A stretch of 64,000 nt of DNA from Streptomyces sp. SID13726 (GTDB taxonomy: Bacteria; Actinomycetota; Actinomycetes; Streptomycetales; Streptomycetaceae), in the NCBI RefSeq assembly GCF_010548375.1, contig NZ_JAAGLY010000013.1, positions 124,001 through 188,000 of the forward strand. Reading direction: 5' to 3'. How positions within the stretch are numbered: the stretch's first letter is position 1; each line of letters opens with the position of its first letter. The position numbers were made by a program, and so were the translations under genes. This document shows, in pieces, positions 16,925-23,948 of the stretch. A model generated the notes under the pieces. That model saw only the letters and a list, made by a program, of their open reading frames with translations. It was not told where the DNA came from and did no database searches.

Positions 16925-17317
16925 GGGATGGAACTCCTAGCGGGACGACATCGTTGAAGGACGTCTTCCATCGTGGGGGTCGGAGCGCGCCGTGTAGTCA
17001 GCCGCTGTTCCGGTTCCGGGGGCAGACTTCGGAGGGACCGGACGGCTCGATGTCATACCTGGGGATGACGGCGACCCCCGAGGGCGGGGCGCGTGCAGAG
17101 AACGGGTGGAGCGTCCTTGTTCGGGCGGTGAAATTCCGTCATTCCGCATGCGCCGCCGGGTGCCCCGCGTAAGGCTATTGGCAAGTGCGGATGGCCTGTT
17201 CCATGGTCTGATGCACCCTCAGACGTCAATAAAATAAGACAACATCGGTCCGCCCGTCCGCTGTTCGGGGGATGCGTCCCGATAGGCTCGGAACCTCAAA
17301 CGCGGAGCCCATGACCT
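16925..17317. other. Intergenic region between ABC operon and bldA
   Basis: No convincing gene was seen in these 393 bases. It must contain the promoter of the leftward ABC operon and that of bldA. TAGGCT at 17284-17289 could be a -10 box for bldA; an AT-rich patch, CAATAAAATAAGAC, lies at 17227-17240. Confidence 0.5.
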
Positions 17318-17401
17318 GCCCGGATGGTGGAATGCAGACACGGCGAGCTTAAACCTCGCTGCCCCTTCGCGGGCGTGCCGGTTCAAGTCCGGCTCCGGGC
17401 A
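17318..17401 (+). tRNA. bldA: tRNA-Leu(UAA), bldA
   Basis: A full class II tRNA cloverleaf. The acceptor stem pairs GCCCGGA (17318-17324) with TCCGGGC (17394-17400), discriminator A 17401. The anticodon stem is GCGAG/CTCGC around loop CTTAAAC, giving anticodon TAA at 17350-17352. A long variable arm (TGCCCCTTCGCGGGCGT) precedes the T arm GCCGG-TTCAAGT-CCGGC. CCA is not encoded. This is the only tRNA that reads UUA. In Streptomyces that is BldA, whose maturation limits expression of TTA-containing genes for aerial growth and secondary metabolism. At least two genes in this window carry TTA. Confidence 0.97.
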
Positions 17402-17407
17402 CTTCCC

Positions 17408-17436
17408 GCCCACGCGGAGCTCCCTCACGCGTGGGC
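17408..17436 (+). terminator. Hairpin after bldA
   Basis: A 9-bp stem, GCCCACGCG / CGCGTGGGC, begins seven bases after the mature tRNA end. It is a likely bldA terminator. Confidence 0.6.
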
Positions 17437-17449
17437 CGGCCCCCGGCCG

Positions 17450-17878
17450 TCACCCTTCGTAGACGGTCAGGATGGCACCGTCGATCTCGATCCGGCGGCC
17501 CGCTCGCATGCCGTCGCGGCGCAGGGTTCTCAGACAGGTGTGGAACAGCGGCAGCTCGTCCGCGTCCAGGACGGCGGCGGCCAGTTCCATGAGTTCGGAC
17601 ACCGACTCGTCGGTCAGTACGCCCGGCAGCTCCCCGGAGAGCAGTACGACCGATTCACCGGCGGGCCCGCGGACCACGGCCGTGGCCGGTCCGCCATGCA
17701 CGAACAACACATTCCCCCCTGGGAGCCCGGGGTCGTGCGGCTCTCGCTCCTCGGGCAGGACGAGAGAGTAGCGGTCACCGCGGGGGCCGTTCCGGCACAG
17801 TCGAATTCTTTTTCCGACTGCACGGAAGAGTGAACATCTCCGGTCGCGGACCGCCGGGACCGGCTTCCGGACGGTCAC
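17450..17878 (-). CDS. Hypothetical protein, start uncertain
   Basis: The last 90 codons have good Streptomyces codon bias and read as a compact alpha/beta protein: strands VLFVHGGPATAVVRGPAGESVVLLSGELPG, a helix with DESVSELMELAAAVLDADELPLFH, then RAGRRIEIDGAILTVYEG. The first 50 codons from GTG 17878 are AT-richer with poor codon use, and no clear ribosome site precedes them. A GGGGGG stretch before TTG or GTG codons near 17710 could mark a shorter product of about 85-90 residues. I do not recognise a family. Confidence 0.45.
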   Translation of the reverse strand: MTVRKPVPAVRDRRCSLFRAVGKRIRLCRNGPRGDRYSLVLPEEREPHDPGLPGGNVLFVHGGPATAVVRGPAGESVVLLSGELPGVLTDESVSELMELAAAVLDADELPLFHTCLRTLRRDGMRAGRRIEIDGAILTVYEG

Positions 17879-18501
17879 TTCTTTGGCCAGGGGTTGGGGT
17901 GGGGGTGGGGTGGTGGGGGCGGGTTTCGGAGGGCGCTCTGCGGGCTTGGACGGCTTCCGGAGGGGCGCTCCGGGAGGAGGGTCGGCTTTCGAACGGGGGC
18001 GGCCGAGTGTCCAGCGGTCGCGGCCCTGGCCTGGGCGGGCGGCTTCAGGGGGACTTGCGAGGAGGTGCCGGGCCGGCGTCACCGGACGGGCGGGTCCGTG
18101 GGGCGGTCCGGCCGGCAACAGGCTGGCCGCTCTGCGGCCCAGTCCGGCCGCGTTCCCGATCCGTCGGTTCTTGGGCGGCGCCGGGCTACGGTCACTGGAC
18201 GGGTGTGTCCGCAGGCCGGCCCAGCAACAGGCCGGTCGGCGCCGGGACTTGGCACCGCCTCAGATCCGTCGACTCTGAGGCGCACCCGGCCAGCCTCGCC
18301 GCGCGAGCGTGTCCCAGGCAGGCGGCCCGGCGACAAGCTGGTCGGTTCCTGGACCCGGCCCCGCTTCCGGACCGTCGACTGCGAGGCGCGACCCCCCTCC
18401 CGATCCGGCGGCTACGAGAACCGGCCCCGCCCCCGACCCGTCGGCTCCACGCCCCCACGCCCCCACGCCCCAACCCGGCCCCCGCCCGAGCCCCCCCGCA
18501 G
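17879..18501. repeat. Degenerate low-complexity repeat tract
   Basis: No credible gene was seen; all open frames here are Pro/Arg/Gly biased. Three degenerate units of about 105-109 bases can be followed by the landmark GC(A/G)ACA(G/A)GC at 18115, 18224 and 18330 and by CCGTCG at 18161, 18266 and 18372. From 18372 the CCGTCG-like landmark repeats every 33 bases (18372, 18405, 18438). GTCACTTCTT occurs at both ends of the tract (17874 and 18500). Confidence 0.65.
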
Positions 18502-18888
18502 TCACTTCTTCGGCGTGCGGTCCAACAGTGACTCCACCAGCGCGGCCACATGCCGGCGGTCGTCCGCCGAGAGTTGCTGGACGCTGGCGATGAGGAGGTC
18601 GACCTCGGGGTCGGCCGGGTGGGTGGTGGTGGACTCGGGGTCCGGGGGGCCGTACACGTGGATGCCGCAGGCCTCCGCGGCGGCGCGGCGGACGGTGTCC
18701 AACGGGAGTTCCAGGCCCTTGGACAGGCCCTCCAGGGTGGTCGACTGCGGCATGCGGACGACGCGGTCGGTGGTCGCGAGGTGGTGGACGGTGGAGCGCG
18801 GGACGCCGCCCCGGCGGGCCACCTCGCCGTAGGACCAGCCCTTGAGGTCGAGGCGCTCACGGATCAACTGCTGCAGTGCGTTGGCCAC
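18502..18888 (-). CDS. XRE-family transcriptional regulator
   Basis: A DNA-binding protein of 128 residues. The N-terminal helix-turn-helix is LIRERLDLKGWSYGEVARRGGVPRSTVHHLA, followed by RMPQSTTLEGLSKGLELPLDTVRRAAAEACG, the usual end of an HTH_3 domain. The C-terminal third (VDLLIASVQQLSADDRRHVAALVESLLDRTPKK) is helical and may dimerise. GTG 18888 has AGGAAG ten bases upstream; an ATG at 18930 in frame would add 14 residues without a clear site. It is divergent from two small peptide genes, with a dyad-containing tandem repeat between them, so it probably controls that locus. Confidence 0.82.
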   Translation of the reverse strand: MANALQQLIRERLDLKGWSYGEVARRGGVPRSTVHHLATTDRVVRMPQSTTLEGLSKGLELPLDTVRRAAAEACGIHVYGPPDPESTTTHPADPEVDLLIASVQQLSADDRRHVAALVESLLDRTPKK

Positions 18889-19018
18889 GGGAGAGTCACT
18901 TCCTGCTCGCCGCTCGGCGGAACCGTCCATGTCGGGGCCGATTCTACGGGCGGGTACGCCCGGCGCCGAACGGGTGATTCTCCGAACGGGTTGCGCAACG
19001 CCCCCGCGAGGCCCTAGT

Positions 19019-19062
19019 GTCCAATCTCGTTGGACAGCACGTCCGACCAAGTTGGACAGAGT
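19019..19062. promoter_or_regulatory. Tandem operator, two 22-bp units with dyads
   Basis: GTCCAA-TCTCG-TTGGAC (19019-19035) is a perfect dyad. GTCCGA-CCAAG-TTGGAC (19041-19057) repeats it with one changed arm base, exactly 22 bases later, about two helical turns. The pair lies between the divergent XRE gene and the peptide genes. Confidence 0.72.
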
Positions 19063-19120
19063 GTGGGGGGAACCTGACTCTGCCCGACCGGAAAAGCCCG
19101 TCCCTGAGGGGGAATCGACC

Positions 19121-19336
19121 ATGATGGACGCCCACGAGCTCGAGGCCGAGTCCGCGGAACTGCTGCCGGGCCGGGAGGCCCTGGGCAAGCTGAAGTTCAG
19201 CTTCAACCGGACGACGAACGTGACCAAGCACGTCGCCAACATCGAGGCGCACAACTCGTCCCTGGCCCTCAACGACCACTCGGTCGGGTCCGCCGCGGCC
19301 TCCAGCGCCTCGCAGACCATCAGCGTCACGCAGTAG
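19121..19336 (+). CDS. Small precursor-like peptide 1
   Basis: A 71-residue peptide with a Glu-rich leader-like N-terminus (MMDAHELEAESAELLPGREA) followed by an Asn/Thr/Ser/Ala-rich C-terminal half. It has no cysteine, signal peptide or membrane segment. ATG 19121 is preceded by GAGGGGGA at about seven bases. The first 50 residues are almost identical to the next gene, while the tails differ. Paired small ORFs ahead of an M50 protease with a PqqD-like domain suggest RiPP precursors, but no known precursor family is recognised. Confidence 0.85.
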   Translation: MMDAHELEAESAELLPGREALGKLKFSFNRTTNVTKHVANIEAHNSSLALNDHSVGSAAASSASQTISVTQ

Positions 19337-19394
19337 CGCCCGCGCACCACCTCCACATCCAGCACCACACCCACCACCTGGAAGGACATCCATC

Positions 19395-19613
19395 ATGAGC
19401 ATGGACATGCACGAGCTCGAGACCGAGTCCGCGGAGCTGCTGCCGGGCCGCGAGGCCCTGGGCAAGCTGAAGTTCAGCTTCAACCGCACCACCAACGTCA
19501 CCAAGCACATCGCCAACATCCAGGCCGACAACCAGTCCGCGGCCGTCAACGACCACTCCGCGTGGTCGGCCGCCGAGTCGCAGGCCGGACAGACGATCTC
19601 CGTCAAGCAGTGA
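19395..19613 (+). CDS. Small precursor-like peptide 2
   Basis: A 72-residue paralogue of peptide 1. Shared blocks are MHELE-ESAELLPGREALG and KLKFSFNRTTNVTKH. The C-terminal 30 residues diverge (NQSAAVNDHSAWSAAESQAG against NSSLALNDHSVGSAAASSAS) before a common QTISV ending. GGAAGG lies about nine bases before ATG 19395. The gap from peptide 1 is 58 bases. A strong hairpin follows 21 bases after the stop. The conserved first half and variable tail fit a leader/core division, but the maturation chemistry is not evident. Confidence 0.87.
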   Translation: MSMDMHELETESAELLPGREALGKLKFSFNRTTNVTKHIANIQADNQSAAVNDHSAWSAAESQAGQTISVKQ

Positions 19614-19634
19614 CCCTGCGCTGACGACGGCGAC

Positions 19635-19668
19635 GGGGGCGGACCGCACCTGTGAGCGGTCCGCCCCC
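19635..19668 (+). terminator. Attenuator-like hairpin between peptide genes and protease gene
   Basis: A perfect 13-bp stem, GGGGGCGGACCGC / GCGGTCCGCCCCC, has an 8-base loop. It lies inside an otherwise collinear gene set, 40 bases before the protease start. It would give more peptide than protease mRNA. Confidence 0.8.
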
Positions 19669-19708
19669 GCCGCCATGTAGGGGGGCAGGACATGGGGGGA
19701 GACCACAT

Positions 19709-21634
19709 ATGACAGTGCTCGGAGAAGGGGCGCCGACGCTGTACGACCCCGGGCCGGTGCCCGGACCCGGCGGCTGGCCGGTGACGTACGAGCAGGTGGC
19801 GACGGGCAGCCTGCCGGTCGTCGAACCGCAGTTGGTGCCACGGCTGAGCGCGGGACTGCGGCTGCACGGCGAGTACCAGGGATCGGGGTTCACCGAGCCC
19901 AAGTACATCGCCCGTCGGGGGGACGGGCAGGTCGTGCAGCTGTCCCGGCTGCTGTATCTCGTGGCGTCGTCCGTCGACGGCGCCCGGGACGTCGAGTCGA
20001 TCGCCCACCGGGTGAGCGCACGGTTCGGCCGCGAGGTCAGCGGCGAGAACATCCGCTTCCTGGTGGAGAAGAAGCTCGAACCGCTCGGCGTGACGGTCCC
20101 CGAGGGCCAGGAGAGCGACGAGGTCGACGCCCCGCGCTCCGACCTGCTGCTCGCGCTCAAGGGCCACCGGGTCATCTTCGACGAGCGGCGCACGGCGAAG
20201 ATCGCGCGGACCTTCTCGTGGCTGCACCGGCCGGTCGTGGTGTTGGTGATGATCGCGGCGGCCGTGGCCATGGACGTCTGGCTCTTCGCCTTCTACGGGG
20301 CGATCGAACCGGTCCTGGAGGTCCTCGACCAGCCGGTGCTGATCCTGCTCGTCTTCGCGCTGACCGTGGCCTCGCTCGTCTTCCACGAGTTCGGCCACGC
20401 GTCCGCGTGCAGATACGGCGGCGCCCGGCCCGGGTGCATCGGCTGCGGGATCTTCCTGATCTGGCCGTCGATGTACACCGACGTCACCGACGTCTACCGG
20501 ATCGGACGCGGCGGCCGGATCAGGACCGACCTGGGCGGGGTCTACTTCAACGTGGTCTTCATGCTCGGCATGGCCGGGCTGTACTTCGCCACGGGGGAGC
20601 CGTTCTTCCTGGCGGCCGTGTATCTCGGGCACTTCGAGATCCTCGAACAGCTGATGCCGGCCGTGCGGCTCGACGGCTACTACATCCTGGGCGACCTCGC
20701 GGGGGTGCCCGACCTCTACGGCAAGATCAAACCGATCCTGCTCGGGCTGGTACCCGGCAGGAAGGGGCGGGCCGCGCGCAAGGAGGTCGCCGGGCTGAAG
20801 AAGTCCGCGCGGACCGTGGTGGCGGCATGGGTGCTGACCATGGTGCCGCTGATCATCGGCGAGCTGGCGTACGCGCTGTGGAACCTGCCCCGGATCATCG
20901 CCACGATGACCCGGTCGATGGTCGAGCAGTTCTCCGGGACCGGATCGGCCCTCGCGGACGGGAAGATCGTCGAGGGGCTCGTGGGGATCCTCGGCTGTCT
21001 GATGCTGCTGATCCCGATGGGCGGGGTCGTCTACCTCACCGTGAAGATCGGCGGCCGGATCGTCCGGGCGGCGAAGCGGTCCACGGCGGAGCGGCCGGTG
21101 CTGCGGGTCGTGCTGTGCGCGTGCGTCCTGGCCGGACTCGCGGGCCTCAGCTACGCCTGGACCTCGGGCCTCACCCCCCAGCCCCTCCCGAAGAAACCTC
21201 CGATCGCCCCGATCCTCCAGCCCGGGGTGTCGACGGAGGAACCCCAGCCGCGGCAGGCCACGACACCGGACGGCGACGCGTCCGCGCCGGACGACGACCC
21301 GGACGGCCCGGCGGACACCGGCCCCGACGGAGCCGTACCGTCCGCGGCGGACCGTACGGCGGGCTCGGGCTCCGCGTCCCCCGGAACCTCGCCCGGCGCC
21401 TCTCCCTCCGCCTCACCGGCCAGGTCGGCGACGGCACCGGGAGCGGCGAGCGGGGGCACCTCCCGCGGTCCGGCGTCCCCGACCGCACCGGCCGAGCAGC
21501 AGCCGTCGTCCCCGGGCACGGGCGGCGACCCCTCCACCCCGCCCCCGTCCCCCGTCCCGTCGGAGAGCGTCCCGGCCTCCCCGACGGACACCCCGCCCTC
21601 GCCGCCGCCCAGCGCCTCACCGGCGACGTCCTGA
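19709..21634 (+). CDS. Membrane M50 metalloprotease with PqqD/RRE-like N-terminus
   Basis: A 641-residue protein. Residues about 60-130 (GDGQVVQLSRLLYLVASSVDGARDVESIAHR ... FLVEKKLEPLGV) resemble a PqqD-type winged helix, the fold RiPP enzymes use to bind leader peptides. A membrane domain with several helices (about 175-470) follows. It holds the zinc site HEFGH (H226, E227, H230) and a distal acidic ligand in LDGYYILGDL (D322), the pattern of site-2-protease-like peptide zinc metalloproteases. The last 150 residues are a Pro/Ser/Thr/Ala-rich, likely extracytoplasmic tail. ATG 19709 has GGGGGAGA upstream. It likely processes or exports the two adjacent peptides. Confidence 0.88.
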   Translation: MTVLGEGAPTLYDPGPVPGPGGWPVTYEQVATGSLPVVEPQLVPRLSAGLRLHGEYQGSGFTEPKYIARRGDGQVVQLSRLLYLVASSVDGARDVESIAHRVSARFGREVSGENIRFLVEKKLEPLGVTVPEGQESDEVDAPRSDLLLALKGHRVIFDERRTAKIARTFSWLHRPVVVLVMIAAAVAMDVWLFAFYGAIEPVLEVLDQPVLILLVFALTVASLVFHEFGHASACRYGGARPGCIGCGIFLIWPSMYTDVTDVYRIGRGGRIRTDLGGVYFNVVFMLGMAGLYFATGEPFFLAAVYLGHFEILEQLMPAVRLDGYYILGDLAGVPDLYGKIKPILLGLVPGRKGRAARKEVAGLKKSARTVVAAWVLTMVPLIIGELAYALWNLPRIIATMTRSMVEQFSGTGSALADGKIVEGLVGILGCLMLLIPMGGVVYLTVKIGGRIVRAAKRSTAERPVLRVVLCACVLAGLAGLSYAWTSGLTPQPLPKKPPIAPILQPGVSTEEPQPRQATTPDGDASAPDDDPDGPADTGPDGAVPSAADRTAGSGSASPGTSPGASPSASPARSATAPGAASGGTSRGPASPTAPAEQQPSSPGTGGDPSTPPPSPVPSESVPASPTDTPPSPPPSASPATS

Positions 21635-21670
21635 CCACCGGAGCGACGCCCGTCCGGCTTCCACGACACC

Positions 21671-21706
21671 CACCCGGGGGCAGCGGCGGAGTCCCGCCCC
21701 CGGGTG
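21671..21706 (+). terminator. Hairpin after the M50 protease gene
   Basis: An 11-bp perfect stem, CACCCGGGGGC / GCCCCCGGGTG, has a 14-base loop and lies 93 bases before the next start. Confidence 0.6.
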
Positions 21707-21798
21707 GTGCGGACCGGGGCGGGTCGCCGAGGGCGGTGACCTGTTCACCCGTACGCCCGCCCGCACTCACGCCCGCACTCACTCACCGAGGAGATCCC

Positions 21799-22476
21799 TT
21801 GAGCAGTCATCGAAAACCCCGTTCCACCTCCCCGCTCACCCGGCGTGCCGTGCGGGTGGGGCTGTTCGCCGCCGGGGTCGCCGGGGTGGCGACCGCGGTG
21901 CCGGCGCAGGCCGCGAGCGGAGGGCCGTCGAAGGCGGTCGCCATCGCCTCGGACCATGTGTTCAGCCGGGCCAACCGGCTCGACCACACCGAGACGAAGG
22001 ACTCGTTCACGATCCGGCAGTTCGGCAAGGTGAAGAACGCCTCCGTGCGCAACCAGGCCAACGCGGTCTCGTCGGGCTGTTCCGCCGACGACGCCTGCCG
22101 GTCGGTCGCGCTGTCCTTCCAGATCGTCACGTACGCCGGTGAGCAGGCCCGGCTGAACGCCGTGAACCTCAGCGACGCCGCCAACAAGAGCTGCGACGGC
22201 TGCCAGACCCTGGCCGGCGCCTACCAGTTCGTGGTCGCCACCCCGAACCCGCTCACCCTCGACTCCGCCCACCGCCGCCAACTCGCCGACATCCACCGCC
22301 GGCTGGACGCCCTGACCCGGTCGAGGACGCCCGCGACCGAGCTGCGGGCCCAGGCCGACGCCCTCGCCGCCGAGGTCGACGGCGTGCTCAAGGACGCGGT
22401 GGCCAACGCTCCGAAGGGCGACGCCAAGCAGGACGTCACCATGCGCCGCCACCTGGACGGCTGGCCCGGCCGCTGA
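21799..22476 (+). CDS. Secreted four-cysteine protein of the peptide/M50 locus
   Basis: A 225-residue exported protein. It begins with a basic region and two arginines (SPLTRRAVRVGLFAAGVAGVATAVPAQAA), a signal peptide with a plausible cleavage after AQA near residue 36. The mature part has two cysteine pairs (GCSADDAC and CDGC) that could form disulfides, then a helical C-terminal half (RRQLADIHRRLDALTRS ... ELRAQADALAAEVDGVLKDA). The start is TTG 21799 with GAGGAG five bases upstream; no ATG or GTG fits as well. I do not recognise a family. The position in line with the protease suggests a shared role, perhaps outside the cell. Confidence 0.8.
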   Translation: MSSHRKPRSTSPLTRRAVRVGLFAAGVAGVATAVPAQAASGGPSKAVAIASDHVFSRANRLDHTETKDSFTIRQFGKVKNASVRNQANAVSSGCSADDACRSVALSFQIVTYAGEQARLNAVNLSDAANKSCDGCQTLAGAYQFVVATPNPLTLDSAHRRQLADIHRRLDALTRSRTPATELRAQADALAAEVDGVLKDAVANAPKGDAKQDVTMRRHLDGWPGR

Positions 22477-22483
22477 CCCGCTT

Positions 22484-22526
22484 CGGCCGTCCGGCCCGCG
22501 GGAGCCTCCCGCGGGCCGGACGGCCG
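22484..22526 (+). terminator. Long perfect hairpin ending the peptide/M50 locus
   Basis: Arms of 19-21 bases (22484-22504 and 22506-22526) are perfectly complementary. The hairpin starts seven bases after the stop codon. Confidence 0.88.
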
Positions 22527-22642
22527 CGCGGACCGTTGACATCGGCAGACCCCGAGCGCAGACTCGCCCCACGCAAGTGAAATAAAGTTCACCACGCGAA
22601 CAACGGCCATTGCTGCGAACAGGTCCCCGAAGGGAACACCCG

Positions 22643-23815
22643 ATGCGTACCACCGTCGGCATCATCGGAGCCGGCCCCGCCGGTCTCCTCCTCGCCCGGC
22701 TCCTCCACGACGCCGGTATCGCCTCGGTCGTCCTGGAGAGCCGCGACCGCGCCTACGTCGAGCACCGCCAGCGCGCCGGAATCCTGGAGCAGGGCACGGT
22801 CGACGTACTGCGCGCGGCCGGCGCGGGCGAGCGCATGGACCGCGAGGGCCTGCCGCACGACGGCATCGAACTGCGCTACGACAGGAAGCGCCACCGCGTC
22901 GACTTCCCCGCCCTCACCGGCGGCCGGTCCGTGATGGTCTACGCCCAGACCGAGGTCTGCAAGGACCTCATCGCCCTCCAGCTCAAGGACGGCGGCCCGC
23001 TGCTCTTCGAGGCGGAGGCCCTGGCCGTCGAGGACGCCGGCACCGACAGCCCGCGGATCCGCTTCCGGCACGAGGGCCGCGAGGACGTCCTGGAGTGCGA
23101 GTACGTCGTCGGCTGCGACGGCTTCTGGGGCGTGGCGAGGAACGCGATCCCCGCCGAACTGACCAAGGTCTTCGAGCGGTCGTACCCCTTCGCCTGGCTC
23201 GGCATCCTCGCCGACGTCCCGCCCTCCCACGACGAGCTCGTCTACGCTCGCCACGACCGCGGCTTCGCCCTGCTGTCCATGCGCTCCCCGTCCGTCTCCC
23301 GCCTCTACCTCCAGGTCCCCGAGGGCACCGACGCCGGGAGCTGGGGCGACGAGGAGATCTGGGACGAGCTGGAGCGCCGCTTCGAGACGGACGACGACTG
23401 GACGCTGGAGCGGGGACCGATCACCCAGAAGTCCGTCACCCCGATGCGTTCCTACGTCCACGAGCCCATGCGGTACGGCCGTCTCTTCCTGGCGGGTGAC
23501 GCGGCACACATCGTCCCGCCCACCGGCGCCAAGGGCCTGAACCTCGCCGTCGGCGACGTCGTGACCTTCGCGAGGGCGCTGGCGTACGAGAAGGAGACGG
23601 GCTCGGCCGAACGGCTCGACGCCTACTCCGAGACCTGTCTGCGCCGGGTGTGGCAGGCCGAGCGCTTCTCCTACGACATGACGGCCCTCCTGCACCGGGC
23701 CCCCGGCGCGACCCCCTTCGAGGACCGCCTCCAGCTGGCCCGGCTGGACCGGCTCTCCTCCTCCCGGGCCGCCGAGACCGACCTGGCCGAGGGGTACACG
23801 GGGTTCGCCCTCTGA
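22643..23815 (+). CDS. pobA: 4-hydroxybenzoate 3-monooxygenase
   Basis: An FAD/NAD(P)H aromatic hydroxylase of 390 residues that makes protocatechuate from 4-hydroxybenzoate. The first FAD motif is VGIIGAGPAGLLLARLL. The substrate and NAD(P)H region carries HRQRAGILEQGTVDVL, QTEVCKDL and EYVVGCDGFWGVARNAIP. The second FAD motif is LFLAGDAAHIVPPTGAKGLNLAVGDV, and the C-terminus has RFSYDMTALLHR. These are PobA hallmarks. AAGGGA lies seven bases before ATG 22643. No pobR or pca genes are adjacent. Confidence 0.95.
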   Translation: MRTTVGIIGAGPAGLLLARLLHDAGIASVVLESRDRAYVEHRQRAGILEQGTVDVLRAAGAGERMDREGLPHDGIELRYDRKRHRVDFPALTGGRSVMVYAQTEVCKDLIALQLKDGGPLLFEAEALAVEDAGTDSPRIRFRHEGREDVLECEYVVGCDGFWGVARNAIPAELTKVFERSYPFAWLGILADVPPSHDELVYARHDRGFALLSMRSPSVSRLYLQVPEGTDAGSWGDEEIWDELERRFETDDDWTLERGPITQKSVTPMRSYVHEPMRYGRLFLAGDAAHIVPPTGAKGLNLAVGDVVTFARALAYEKETGSAERLDAYSETCLRRVWQAERFSYDMTALLHRAPGATPFEDRLQLARLDRLSSSRAAETDLAEGYTGFAL

Positions 23816-23948
23816 GGGAATCGACGGACCGCGTAGCGTGTTGCGCAGCACGAGCAGGGAAAGATCCTCCCCAAGCACTAGGGTCAATCCTTTGCCTACC
23901 TATTACTCTTGAGCCAAGGCCCACACACGGTGGCCATGGAGGAGTGAA

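Noticed and set aside
17830..18860. Several long open frames on both strands in the repeat tract
   Set aside because: All are Pro/Arg/Gly/Ser biased with no ribosome sites or domains; long frames without stops are expected in GC-rich repeats.
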